Of a stretch of 64,000 nt of DNA, positions 32,312 through 45,170 are shown in pieces. Origin of the DNA: Knoxdaviesia capensis. Its lineage: Eukaryota; Ascomycota; Sordariomycetes; Microascales; Gondwanamycetaceae. The notes beneath the pieces were generated by a model that was not told where the DNA came from, did not search any database, and saw nothing but the letters and a program-made list of their open reading frames with translations. Location of the stretch: the NCBI GenBank assembly GCA_001510575.1, contig LNGK01000002.1, forward strand, positions 1,042,144 through 1,106,143, in the 5' to 3' direction. The translations under genes were made by a program, and so were the position numbers. Numbering within the stretch: position 1 is the first letter of the stretch; each line of letters begins with the position of its first letter.

Positions 32312-35300
32312 ATTTACTTTTTTTAAGAAGAGATATCCTATTATTATCTCTTAGGAGCTTTTTTTCTTATTAGTATCTAATCTTCTATTTTTTCTCTTAC
32401 TATCTTATAGAATATAGATAGAATATAGTAAGAGGTTTCTATATTACTTAAAGTAACGGTTTAGATTTTTAGACTATTTCTTTTTAGAATATTTACTTAC
32501 TTCTTTTAATAATCTAAGCTTTTATAATAGCTTCTTTTCAATAGTAGAATTTTAAGTATATTTACGTTTCCCTCTTCCTTTATTAAAGATAGAATTTAGT
32601 ATTTTCTTTTTTTAAATTTTTATTTATTACGTTATTTTTTAGTATCTCTTCTAAAATATCTTAGATATTATTATTTTTATTATGACCAACTACCTTTAGT
32701 CCTTCTATTCTAGGACTTCTAGATTATATTAAATATTCTATTTATAACCCTTTTATTAGTTAAAGAGTAGGCTTTACTAATAAGCCTTATTATTTTTATT
32801 TTATTTATATATACCTTTATAGTAACGTATTATATCTATAATAAGGGCGTTCCTTAAGCTTTTCTTTACTTAGGTCCTTATTAAGAGCTTATAAAATTTT
32901 TCTTTTTCTTTCTAAGTTTAAATAATATACCTTCTTTAATTAGCTAAATAATATAATAAAATTATTAGTCTCTTTCTAAGACCTTTAGTTTTTAATTCTT
33001 TCATATTCCGCTTCTACGTAGTTATCCTTTAGATTTATAATATTAATTTATTTCTTAAAGAGTATTAGAGTATCATTCTAATATTAGTTTAATCTTTTAT
33101 AACTATCTTATTATATATTCACTATAAATCGCTAGGCTAGTAATACTATTAGTAATACTATATATATTATAATCAAGTGAGAGCTTTCTTTTGATAGATA
33201 CTTATTTAGAATATGTTCTCTATTTAAAGGTTTATCGCTAACGCCTGATTCTTTTTTTAACGCTTAAACTTACGTACTTTTAATCTTCTTTTCTGAATTT
33301 ATATTAAATTAACTAAGTTATAAACTAACTTAGTCACTTTTATAACCGTAATATAGGCTTTTATTAATTCGTCTTATATATTCAAGATTTCTTTTAGATA
33401 ATATACGTCCTTATCTACTTTAGTATATATAAATATCTTTTTTATTTATCTTATTTCTTATATTTATATTTATTAAGTAGTTTCTTTATATCATCTTAGT
33501 GTATATTAAGTATTGTTTAGATTTTCTTTAAGTTCCTATATATTATATTCAATAAGTTATTTCTTTCACTTAATTAAGTAAAAAAGGTCATTACTTTAGG
33601 TTTTTATATTAATAATCTATTCTACTTCTTATTCTTCTTTTAATTCTTTCAATTTCAAGAGTTATTTAAGAGACTTCTCTATATTAGGGCTTTAATAACG
33701 TAATTAAGAAAACGTTATATATTTATATATATTTCTCTAGTAGTTATACTTTATATATAAGCTTACTTATATTCTATATAATCTATATTAGTATTTTAAC
33801 TAAAGCTAATTTCTATTTCCTTTTTTTGAATTAAAATTATTTTATATTTAATCTTATTATATGTTTTAACTATAAGGTTTTTAATATATACTATCTATTA
33901 TATCCTCTTTTTTAGTAATATATTATATATTCTTATACTCTATATCTTCTACTAGATATCTATAAGTTTTTTATTTTTTTTCTTTTATTCGTATAACAAT
34001 CCTTCAAAACTTTACGTATTCTATAAGTAATAGATAGTATCTATAGGTTTTTGATTCCTAGTTAGACTTTTTATAAAGCTATCTATCTATATGTAGTATA
34101 TAATAGATAATCTCTATGTATTTTTCTTTACTTTATAGAATTCTTTTTGGAATCTTAAAATAAAGAGCTTATCTTAGCTCAAAATAAAACTTTTTAATAT
34201 ACTATATTCTCCTTTTATTTCCTTAGAAAGAATTTTTACGTATTTTACTATAATAAGTATCTTTATCGCTATAATAAAATATATCATTCTTTTATATAAT
34301 CTACTATAGCTATAATTCCGTTACATATCTATTATATTAAAGTATTAATTATATCTAGTAAGCCTATAATAAAATCTATCAAGATTTGTCTTTAGAATAT
34401 ATCAAGTAGAGGAAATAATATTATTTAATTATACAGTTTATATCTAAGGTTCTTTATATTTTAATACTTTATATAACTATATATACTTAGTTACGTTTTT
34501 TAAGATATATTCCTAGGAGAAATTTATTATTATTAGCCTAATAATCTTTCTTTCTTTTATATACCTAATATATAGGTTATTATAATACTATTTTATAGTT
34601 TTCATATTTCAAAGTAGTATATTTAAGATATATAATCTTATTATATAACGGAATATACCTTTTATATCTTCTAAGTATTATTCCGTTATGATATTTTTTA
34701 GTTTTATTTTATAGCTTAATACTTTGAATCTAGTATCTATAGTTCTTAAATTCTTTTATAAAACTTCCTAACTAGTTAAATAAAGATTTCTAATTTATCT
34801 AATAGTTTTCTTAGATATAAGTTATTTACATTATAATTCTATTCCTTAGCTAATTCCTATTTAAAGGCTTCGCCCTAAAGGTCCAATAGTATCGGTATTA
34901 GAACACTATCGGGTTACGGCTTATATAATAACTATCTCTATAATAGTAAAACCTTTTTTCTTTTTTTAATTAAGTTTTATTTTTCTTTTATATATTCATA
35001 TTTTTTTCGTTTTACTTAAAGTACTTCTAAGGTATTTAACGTATCTAATATAGGGATTTCTTATTCTATATAATCTAATCTTTTTAATAATATATCTATT
35101 AAGTTCTATAAGCTTCATTTAATACTTAATAATAAAATAGAATTCTTCTTAGCGATCTATTAGGTATCAAGTTAAATAGCTTCTAAGATCTTTTATAAGT
35201 ATTTTTATAATATATTTTAGCGTTATAGGGCTAATTAATGATTTAAATAATCTTAATAGGGTATATAGTATATATACCTAATATTTTATATTAAATATAA

Positions 35301-38000
35301 TTACTTCTTCTTCTTATTACTTAATAGCTTATTTTATAAATATCTCTAAGAACTTTTATATATGAAATATTCAATTAGATATTATTTCCTATCTTATTCT
35401 TATAATAATATACTTAATATTACTTTTTATAAGGCGTCTATTTTTAACTTTATAGGTATTTCTACGTCTTAACTCCGTAGAATTAAGATATATAGGAATG
35501 CTTCTTTTAATATCTTTAATACTAATTTCTATTCTTGTACTTATTTTATTAAAGCTTTTTTCTTTTTTTCTTTTTCTTTTTTAAGAGGCCTTACTAATAT
35601 TATTATATCTAAGTATTTTAATATAATTTCTACTAATAATTTACTTATCTTATTAATTATTATACCTTATTTACTATTCCTAGCGTTAGCTAATCTATAA
35701 TAGTTTTAAGTATATTTAGAGCTATTTTTATTTTATATTTTCTCAATATAAACTTAACTATTTTACTTCTTCTTTAAAGAATTTATATTTAAAGTCTTTT
35801 ATATATAGCTTGAAAGCTTATAGCCTTTTTATTATTAGTTTTATTTTAGATCCTTCTTATAATCTTCTTTATTCTTTAAGAATATTAAGATATTATCTAA
35901 ATCTATAATATAAAAGACGTTTCTATAGCTAACTAAAGCTTAGGTAATATAATTCTAGAAAGTATTAAGAGTTTTAGGAAGTTTAAAAAGTATAACTAAG
36001 TATTCAAAGTATCTATAGTTAGTATTAAACGCTATCTTTTACTTATTTATTTAATTTAGATTTACATTTAATAATATACTTCTCTTAGATCTAACTTAAA
36101 GAATACTTTATATTAACTAAGTTATTTCTTAATTTCTCTAATTAATAGGAAGATAAAATTTATTTTAATAGCTATCTCATTTAAGCCTTTATAACTAATA
36201 TAACTATAGATAAGCTTATCTTTCTTTAGAATAAATTTTATAGGTACGTTATTAAAACCTTTTAATAATCTTATTTTATTATTTTAAAGGTTTTCGTTTA
36301 AGTACTCTCTAAGTCTAATTACTTACTCTACGTTAATTATATATATATTATTACTTAATAGTTATTTTCTTTTACTAAATTAATAAGATATTCAATATCT
36401 TTACATAAAAGATATACTTTTATATTTTCTAGATGAAAGTTACTATATATAGAAGTCCTTTAGATATTCTAAGAGTTAAAACTCTATAAATTCTAAGTTC
36501 TTTTCTTTTTCTTCTATTCTATCTACTTTCACGAATCTTATATAATAGATATTATTCTAAAGTTCTTTACTTATTTCCTTACTAGTTAGTTCTCTTATAC
36601 TTAGCCTTTAGGCTTCGTTTCTCGATTATAACTTATCTACTTTTAAGTCTATAATACCTTAGACTTAAGATAACATACTTTTTTAAAATAAGAATCTTAA
36701 GTCTTCCTATAAGTCTTTTAATTATGATATATTCAATTAGGATTTTTTCTTTTATATTAAAAATCTATTTTATTTTAATATCTTACCTTTTTCTTTTTTA
36801 GCTCCTTCTATAGTATTAACGTTTTGAATATAAATATAAATAACGTTTTAAATAAGCTTAAGATTTAGATTTTTATTTTAATACGTATTTTCGGTAACTA
36901 TCTTTCTTATAATAACTATACGTTTTCTAAGTGAATAAAGTTACTATTTAATACTATAAAGCGGTAATCTTCTTATTTATAATTAGTTTCTTTGTAGATT
37001 TTATATAATAGGTAGCTAGGCTTAGTTTTTTTAAATAGTAACTATGGCTCGTCTTTAATTCTTTTTAATAGTTATAATCCTCTATATATTCTATTTATTA
37101 AGCTAGCGATTCTCTATATTATTAATAATCTCTATAAGGGAGTTTCGATTTTAAGAAATCCTGTCTTTCATAGTTTAACGTCTTATTAACTAAATCTAAT
37201 AAGAAACTTAGTAATATCTATAGCTTCTTTAAGTAGTTATTAAACTTCGTAAGATCTATATTGAGAATAATACTAAAGTATCTTATTATAAAGTCTATTA
37301 ATCTCTTATTATCTATATACCTAAGCTTAAATAGCTTAAGTTTATATTCTCTATCTATTCTTATATAATAGACATATCTTTTTATAAAATATATTAATAA
37401 CGTCTTTACGTTGCCTTCTTTACTTATAGCTAAGTTTGTAAAAATTACTTCATTAAATAACTATCTTAATCTTTCTAATCCAGAGAATTTAAATTAAGTG
37501 TTTTTCTTTTAAGATATAATATCTAAGTAGTTTTTAAATTTACGTTGAATAGTTTCTTTTACTAAGTAATATATTAGGACTAAGACTTTATCTTAATTTT
37601 CTTAACTTCATTCAGAGGGCTTTTATAATGTCTTATAATTACTTTAGCTAAGGTTTTGGATTTAGCTTCTATATTCTTCTAAATTATTAATAAGCGTCTA
37701 TATAGTATTCTTTTACTAGATATTATTGAAATACTTTATAACTTTTATACTAATTTCTTTAATTATAATAGTTTTCTTAAACTCTCTTTATCTATCTTTA
37801 ATTATTTCTTAATTAACTTATTAATAACCTTTCGCTTATAAGGGGGTAAGTATTAACGTAACTTAGTTTAATATACTACGGAATTTATTAAGTACTTAGG
37901 GCTATAATTAGGTTGAGGATTAACTTTAAGAATTATTAGTTAAATCTGATATATCTTAAAAGAAGAAGAGAAGATAATTATAAAGTCTATATTATAGTTT

Positions 38001-38403
38001 TAAAGGAAGTCTAATATAAGAGATAAGGTTTAACTAGAAGTATTAGTTACTAAGGTAAGTATATTATAAAGTTAGAGATCTTTCTTAGTCTCTTCTATAT
38101 TCTATCGACTTATAGGAAATATCTCTTTTATTTATAATTTATTTCCCTAGCCTCCTTCTTTTTATCTCCTCTTTATATTAGAGTTAGTTTAGAGGGCTAA
38201 TTCTATTCTTATAGAGTTTTCTTATAGGTATAACTAACTAGAATCTAGGGTACTCCTTAGTTATTATTATAGTCCCTTTATAGAGTTCTAGGGCTTAACT
38301 TATCTCCTCCGTATCTTAAGTTCTAGTTTATTCTTTATACTACTTAAGGTCTCTACCCTAATTTTATGCTTTTACTTATATTACTAGTTATAGTATTATA
38401 ATA
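38001..38403 (-). repeat. LTR of Gypsy-like copy ii (5' LTR in element sense)
   Basis: Inverted homologue of the copy i LTRs, about 403 bp; directly repeated relative to 31,907-32,311. Confidence 0.8.
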
Positions 38404-39119
38404 ACGCTATACCTTTCTAAGTACTAGAAGCCTATAATATAGGGTTGTTATTAATAATAAAGATATAGCTAGTAACACTAATTCAAAGTATTAATATTAT
38501 TTGCTTAAATAGTACTATAATAACCTATAATATTAGAAAAATTAATATTAGAGTTATTACTATAAAAGTCTTTAATATTATATATTAATTTCTTATCTTT
38601 AGTTCTTAATAAATATCCCTATAGCTTATTTAAAGCTATAAAATAAAACTTTTTATCTTTTATATATTTAGAGAATTAATTAACTATATAAGCTATATTA
38701 ATTCAATACTTCGATATAGTAAAGAACTAATTTATCATATATATATTATTTTTATTATTATAAGTAGTATCTATATTAACTAATAGCTTTTAGTTATTAA
38801 CTATTAGCGTATGAATTAGTTTTATAATTTTTTAATCATTATAGCTATTTTAATATATATCGAATTTACTAAATAACTTATTTAGATATTTATATTAGTC
38901 TAATTCTAAATAAGAATTATTTATAGTCGAATTAAGTCCTAAAAAAGAAATATGTCCCAAGTCATTAATTATAATATCTTTATAAAAGTTATTTATTAAA
39001 TTACTTATTAAGTTAACATCTCGACTAAAGATAACTATATTATCTATATAATAAAATACTTTTATTTTCTTATTTTATTATAGCTATAAAAACTAGTAGG
39101 AAGCTCGATATAGATACTA

Positions 39120-40313
39120 CCCGTGCCACGCACCTACTAAAGTGGGTGCTCTATACTAAAATGAACTAATCACTAAAATGAACCACTCTCCTTATTTTTA
39201 ACTATAGATTTTATTTTAACTATAACTACCTATCTCTTTAACTATCTTAGTTTCTTTCCTATCTTATAGATAAGTAATAGATCGAGTTTACTTATAGTAC
39301 GTTATTTCCGCGTTATAAGTACCGTTTTAGTAATAATACGCTTAAAACGTCTATATAGTCGTTCTTCTACTACCTTAACTACCTATATTACTTATACCTC
39401 CTTATCTTCTTTTTAGTATATAATAAGCTCCTATACGTCTTTAATAGTAAGCGTACTACCTAACTATAGCTAAGTATTAGCTTTAGAACGAGCTAAGCGA
39501 CATATTTATTCGGAACGCCTCGTCTTATTAAGATATTACCTCGATAGTAATAGCTAACTCTCTATTAGCTAGTATACCTAGATATTAAGCTCGCTTTCTC
39601 TTAGTAATAATAAGCTAGCTTTACTAACTCTAATCTAAAAACTAATCTTATTTATATTCTATATATCTAATAACGTAATTCTATAAGTTTAGATAGTATC
39701 TTATAAGCGATAGAAGTACTCTTTAACGTAAGGAAGGTCTTCGCTAACTTACTAATTAGTATCTAAGAGAGCTTATTATATAACTAGATATCTATATCTT
39801 ATAATAAAGTAAGCTACCTAGTTTTCTCTAATAAGCTAAAACTCGTATAGACGGAAGTAAGTAGCTAGTATATTATTAGTAGCCTTAGCTATAAAGCTTT
39901 AATAGATAACTAGACTAACTTACTCTAGCTAGTTAATATATCTATAAATAGTAGCTTCCTTAGTAATAGTAAGCTTTATATTTAAAGCTACTTACTTCTA
40001 TTTTAGCTTATTACTAATATACTTATTATAATAGCGTACGAAAGTAGGGTATAGGATATCGAAGCGCTTCGTAACGGAACGAAGAAAGTCGTCTAAATTA
40101 TCTAGCTTATACTAGATAGCCTCTTATATAATAGTCCGTTAGGTAGCTATTTAAATAAGGTATTAAATAATATAAAAAGTAGGAAAATAAAGTATAGAAT
40201 AGAGAGGTAGGAAGAGGAAGAAGTTCTATAGTTAAAAATAAAGAGAGTGGTTCATTTTAGTAATTAGTTTATCTTAGTGTAGAGCACCCACTTTAGTGGG
40301 TGCGTGGCACGGG
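39120..40313 (-). mobile_element. TIR DNA transposon copy B (pogo/Fot1-like remnant)
   Basis: About 1.19 kb, the reverse complement of copy A, flanked by TA (39,118-39,119 and 40,314-40,315) and inserted in the Copia-like reverse transcriptase. Its terminal repeats keep several CA and TG dinucleotides that read TA in copy A, so copy B termini are closer to the original sequence. The interior is RIP-mutated and has no open frame. Confidence 0.78.
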
Positions 40314-41010
40314 TAGTATAGATATCAGTATATATAAAAGTATTTATAATATTTATTCTATATACTATTAATTTATTAAAACTAATATTAATATTACTCT
40401 ATAACTTTTAGGTCTATAGGTTATAGAAAAGGTCTCTTTAGGGTCTTTTCCGTATTCTTATTAAAAGCCTTTGATAACGTATCTAGCTTTATATTTTATT
40501 ATATTATTATCACTATTAGTTTTTATTTTATAAGCTAACGACCTGAAATTATATTTTTACTACTATTAATAATATCTTTACGTTTAATAACTTTATAGGT
40601 GATCGATTTTTCTAAGTTATTAACTTCTTTATCCATAGCCTTACACTACTTATTAGTTTTAGAAGAGTTAATAACTTAGTTATAAGTATTAGGAGTAGAG
40701 TAATGAACTAATAGCGCTAGTTCATTAATTTTATATATATTACTATAGATATTTTTATTAGTTTTATTCTTATTACTATTATTTACTATAATATATTATT
40801 AGTAGAAGAATAATCTACTAGGTTATTAGTACTAATAGTATTATATTAGTATTAGTATTACTAGTATTCTAAATACTACTATTAGTATTAGTATTACTTA
40901 GCTCTATATCTATATAGGACTCTAAGTCTAAGTTATTATTTATAGATAGTAAAGAACTAATGTATTATATATGTAAGTCTTTTTTTATTAGTAGTATCTA
41001 TATTAACTAT

Positions 41011-44000
41011 AAATGTTATAAGGAATAATAATAAAAAAATAAACTAAATAAATATTATATAATAATAAATATGAGTTCCTATACTAGTAACTAATACTTA
41101 CTAGGAGCCTTATTATATATAGTATAAATACCTATATATACCTATTAATAATAGAAGTTAATACGTTATTATATAACTACTATATAATACGCTATTATAT
41201 AGCTAATATTATAGAAAATCTTCCTCTTATATTAAATAATATATATAGATTAATATAACTAGTAATGGCTTAATACTTCTATTGATCCCATTATTATCTA
41301 ATAGTTATTTATTAATTTAATTACTAAATAATTATTACTTCATATACTAAATACTATTATACTAACATATTCTATAACCCCTCGTATTATTCTATCTATT
41401 CTAACTTCCCTATAAATACTACCGTAACCTAAATTATACTAATAGGTTATAAGCCTAGAAGAGTAAATATTAGAATAAGATTAGAATAAGAATAATGATA
41501 ATAATAATAATAATAATAATAGTACTAAATTTCTATCTATCTACTTCTTTTATTAGATACTTTCTTATTCTATTAATTTCTATTAAAATATCTACCTATT
41601 TTATTAAAAACTTTCTTATTCTATTAATTTTAATTAAAACAATTAGATCTTCTTTTAAATACTTAATTATTTTATTAAGTTCTAGTAATATTTTATTAAA
41701 ATACATATTTTCTTTTATTAAATACTCGATAACTACCTATCGAATCGAATATTATACTCTCTATATACTATTAATATTCTATATTAAAATAAACTCTTAG
41801 AAATACTAAATTTAAAAGCTTAAAGGCTTAAGTTATTATAAGCTTTAGGCTATAAGAGTAAAAGCCCTTTATATAAAGGAAGGCGTTATTAATATTATAT
41901 TATCTAATATAGGATTAGATATTAATTAGATTAATAATTAAAAAGAGGATAATTCTATAGCCCTTTTACTTATTTAATAAATTATTAAAGATAGACCCCT
42001 TATTTAACTTTCTAATATTACTAGTGCCTTTAAAGTTTAGAAGACCCTAGAATCTATATATAGCCCTATAAGTTTTAGTATAGATTATAATATCATTATT
42101 ACTTTTTAAATACTAACTTAGAAAGCTATAATAATAATAATATAGAAGAAGCCTTTATCTTAAAGATAAAGGAATTTAATAATAGAATAAATACTAGGGA
42201 TTTAAGACTTCCTTATAAGTTTATTAGGGGCTACGTAGTTAATAGCTTAAATAATAGCTTTGAAAGCTATCGTTCTAATAGTATATAGCTGTATAGGAAT
42301 AATAATACCTTTAATAAAAGCACGCTCGAAAAGCTCTATACTAATATTATAGATAAATTAAAGAGATTCTCTCTTAAATTAGATAAAGTCTTATTCTTAA
42401 ATCCTAGGAATAAGAACTATAATAAAAGTAATAATACTAATACTTTTAATAAGTATAAGGCTAATAAGAGCTTTAATGAGAAGAATATTAATACTAATAA
42501 TAAGGCTTATAACTATTACTATATTAATAGTTATATATTAGATAATTACTATTTTAAGTATCTAGATAAGGCCCTATTATAGTAGTATTCTAATAAGACC
42601 TTATCTAATAATAAAGATAAAGAACCTAATACCGTTAACGTTATTAACGATATTAGAAGACCTAACTAGGACCTATCGAATATATCTAATAATAATATCG
42701 AGGTAGATACTATACTATCTAACTCTATACCTCTAATAACTAATACTAATATTAATAACTATATCTTTATAGTTCTAAATAAAAGTAAAGACTTATATAA
42801 TAGCCTGCATCTAGATATAGCTACTACTACGTACGTAGTATGTAATAAGGATTTCCTATTTAATATAAGGAATTATAATAAGAGAGTTAAGTCAGGAAAG
42901 GCTTCTATTATTAGATATAGCCTTATAAGAGATATCAGAGTTAGTTATAAAAATAATACCTTTATTATAGAAGACTATATATATATCCCTAAATTAGGTA
43001 CTAACCTAATAAGTACTAATAAGCTAATAGATAAAAGAATAGTTATTCTTAATAACTATATATCTATATATATAATAATAAAACTAATAAACTAATAATA
43101 AAGGGATATAAGAAAAATAACCTATATTATTTACCTTACGATATCTATAAAAAATAATAGCTCTTCTTCTAATATTACTAGTATTTAAAGTACTAAATAC
43201 TATAGAAGAAGATAGCGTCCTTAATAACTATATAAAATAGTATAGATTACTAGGTTACGCAAATGCTTAAAATAGTAAAATAATATACTATTTAGTTTCT
43301 TAAGAATAAATATATATATAAAGAATACGTAAAAGCTTAACTTAATAATAATATATATCGGGATAATAATTCTATTTAAACTTATTATTTTAAAAAAGGT
43401 ATTATCTATTATTATTAGCCTAGTATTCATAATAATAAGTATATTATAACGTTTTTAGATATCTTTACTAGATGTCTAGAAAGAGAATTACTTATAACTA
43501 AAGCTTAGGTATATAATACGTTTATAAAATTTAAATAAAAAAGCTAAAAAATAATAAAAACCGATATAGAATTCATATATTAAAAACTAATAATAAAACT
43601 AAATATATAAATAATAACTTTAAAAATATATATAAAAAGGATGGAATAATATATTAGACGAATCCTCCCTATACCTTAGAACTAAATAGATTAGTTAAGA
43701 AAATAAATAAAACTTTATTTAATAAAGTTAGAGTTCTATTAATATCCTCTAAAATACTAATAGAATATTAGGGATATATAGCTTATTTTACTATATATAT
43801 ATAATAGACTATCTTATAAGGCTTTATCTAATAAAATACTATATAAGATAAAATTTAGAGAAATACCTATTACCTTAAATATTAAAGCTTTTAGCTTAAA
43901 ATACTATTATAAGAATAAATCTTCTTATATTACTAAATTAGAAGATAGAAGTATAATAAGTATATTAATTAGATTTAATAAATATTAATACTAATTAATA

Positions 44001-44047
44001 ATAAAATTATTATATCTTGAGACGCTAAGGTCCTAGATAGAGAATTT
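41011..44047 (+). mobile_element. Ty1/Copia-like element, gag-protease-integrase half
   Basis: Reads in the + direction through RIP stops. LTR-like sequence at about 41,011-41,200 matches 17.17-17.46 kb. It is followed by gag sequence and a zinc-knuckle fossil at 42,508-42,549 in which all four C-x2-C-x4-H-x4-C positions now encode Tyr. Next come a protease-like DTATTTYVVCNKDF stretch near 42.8 kb, a pre-integrase region, and integrase C-terminal sequence near 43.65-44.04 kb ending in DAKVLDREFY. This order (integrase before RT) is that of Copia. The solo LTR at 44,048 interrupts it. Confidence 0.75.
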
Positions 44048-44595
44048 TATAGTACTATAACTAGTAGTATAAGTAAAGAGTACTAAGTCAGGGCTAAGAC
44101 CCTAAGTAGTATAAAGAATAGAACCTAGAATACCTAGGAAATAGGTTAAACCCTAGGGCTTAGGTTAAACCCTTAATCTATAAAAGAACTAAGTTAGTTC
44201 TAAGAACTAACTCCGAGAATTATCCTAGATCCTAGTAATCGATATCTATAAGAAAACTTAGTAAGAACTAAGTTAGTTCTAAGAACTAATAAGAAAACTT
44301 AGTAAGAACTAAGTTAGCTCTAAGAACTAACTCCGATATAAAAGAGGAGTTAAAGAAAGGGGCTAAAAAAGAAAACTCTATCGTAATAGAGTTTACCCTC
44401 TAAACTAACTCTAACTATAGGGAGGAGAATAAAGAAGGGGGCTAGGAAAATAAGAATATAAATAGAGGAGAGAATTCCTATAAGTTAATAGAACTTAGAA
44501 GAAACTAAAGAAGATCTCTAATCCTATAATATACCTATATTTAACTATTACTAATCTAGTTTAAATTCGGTTATTTATCGTAAAAGACTTCTTTT
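44048..44595 (+). repeat. Solo LTR of the Gypsy-like family, internally expanded
   Basis: Homologous to the 403-bp LTRs but about 548 bp long. The extra length comes from repeated copies of a segment containing AACTAAGTTAGTTCTAAGAA between about 44,180 and 44,340. No internal element sequence adjoins it. It lies directly after the Copia integrase trace, which resumes on the other side. Confidence 0.7.
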
Positions 44596-44700
44596 AAAAC
44601 TATTATATAAGGTTTTATAAATTTATAGATTTTAAATCTATAAATAATAATAGACTTAGAATCTTATATAGATATAGAGCTAAGATATATTAACTTAATA
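44596..44700 (+). mobile_element. Copia-like element continuation beyond solo LTR
   Basis: A stretch at about 44,636-44,690 matches the reverse complement of about 40,895-40,960, which is the spacer between integrase and reverse transcriptase of the other Copia fragment. It shows that the element continued past the solo LTR before being lost. Confidence 0.55.
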
Positions 44701-45170
44701 TATATTTTATAAGTATATACTTTTTATAATTAGTATATATACTTATACTATATATAACCGGGTTCTTAATAACTAATAGTTACTAATATAAGAATTTTAT
44801 TTTATAATTTAATTTTATATATTTAATACTATTATACTATTATTATTAATCTTTATAGCTTTATAATTATTATATCTATTATCTTATACTTTTAAATACT
44901 ATTATATTTATATATTTTATAAACGCCACTATTATTTAATTTATTTTAGCTTTTTTATAATTTTAATAATATAATTATTTTTATCTTTAATACTAAGTCT
45001 ATAAATTAACTTTAATATTATATTTAGTCTTAAAACAAAACCTAGAGCATCGGGATAGAGGTAGGTAAATAGAGGCGCTATTTAAGATAAAATAACTTTA
45101 TAATAGAAAGAGACAGGAATAATAATAATTATAACCGGCTAGTTAGTCTATAAGAATAATTCTAATAATT
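44701..45170. repeat. AT-rich right edge of island
   Basis: RIP-like composition without recognised coding trace. A more GC-balanced patch occurs at about 45,040-45,145. The island ends at the NOG2 stop codon. Confidence 0.5.

Larger units (their letters stand above)
31907..38403 (-). mobile_element. Gypsy-like LTR retrotransposon, copy ii, inverted
   Basis: 6.5-kb element with LTRs at 31,907-32,311 and 38,001-38,403, in inverted orientation relative to copy i and uninterrupted. The target duplication ACGCT is at 31,902-31,906 and 38,404-38,408. Removing the element and one duplication restores the reading frame of the Copia RNase H on either side, which fixes the boundaries. Internal sequence matches copy i throughout, including both sites where copy i was hit by later insertions. 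It has many stops and is dead. Confidence 0.82.
31313..40980 (-). mobile_element. Ty1/Copia-like element, 3' half, with two insertions
   Basis: Read on the minus strand, the pieces 40,980-40,316, 39,117-38,404 and 31,906-31,480 translate through stops into a Copia reverse transcriptase and RNase H. Traces include a VD-I-V-FSRD stretch of the RT active-site region and STEAKYIAFNEAIKE of RNase H, with LTR-like sequence at 31,313-31,470. The Gypsy-like copy ii sits inside the RNase H and TIR copy B inside the RT. The 5' half (gag, integrase) is missing on the right, where an oppositely oriented Copia fragment begins. Confidence 0.7.
16300..45170. repeat. RIP-mutated, gene-free transposon island
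   Basis: About 29 kb of extremely AT-rich sequence lacking any credible gene. Every recognisable protein trace is a transposon fossil broken by stops. CA and TG dinucleotides are strongly depleted while TA is abundant and CG survives, which is the expected result of repeat-induced point mutation acting on CpA. One run of about 400 bases (16,545-16,952) has no CA or TG at all. Such AT-rich compartments are well known in filamentous ascomycetes. The edges are sharp: normal composition stops within about 150 bp of the dehydrogenase start and resumes at the NOG2 stop codon. Confidence 0.93.

Noticed and set aside
41495..41800. 101-aa open frame in the island
   Set aside because: It is a low-complexity Ile/Leu/Tyr/Ser translation of AT-rich Copia-like sequence that is also present, broken, at 17.8 kb. 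There is no protein character.
43221..43430. 69-aa minus-strand frame in the island
   Set aside because: Antisense of the Copia integrase fossil and composed mostly of Ile, Phe and Tyr.
16300..45170. Centromere or mitochondrial DNA insertion
   Set aside because: Composition alone could suggest either, but the content is explained by LTR and TIR transposons with target duplications. No mitochondrial genes or satellite arrays were seen; a centromeric location cannot be tested from one window.
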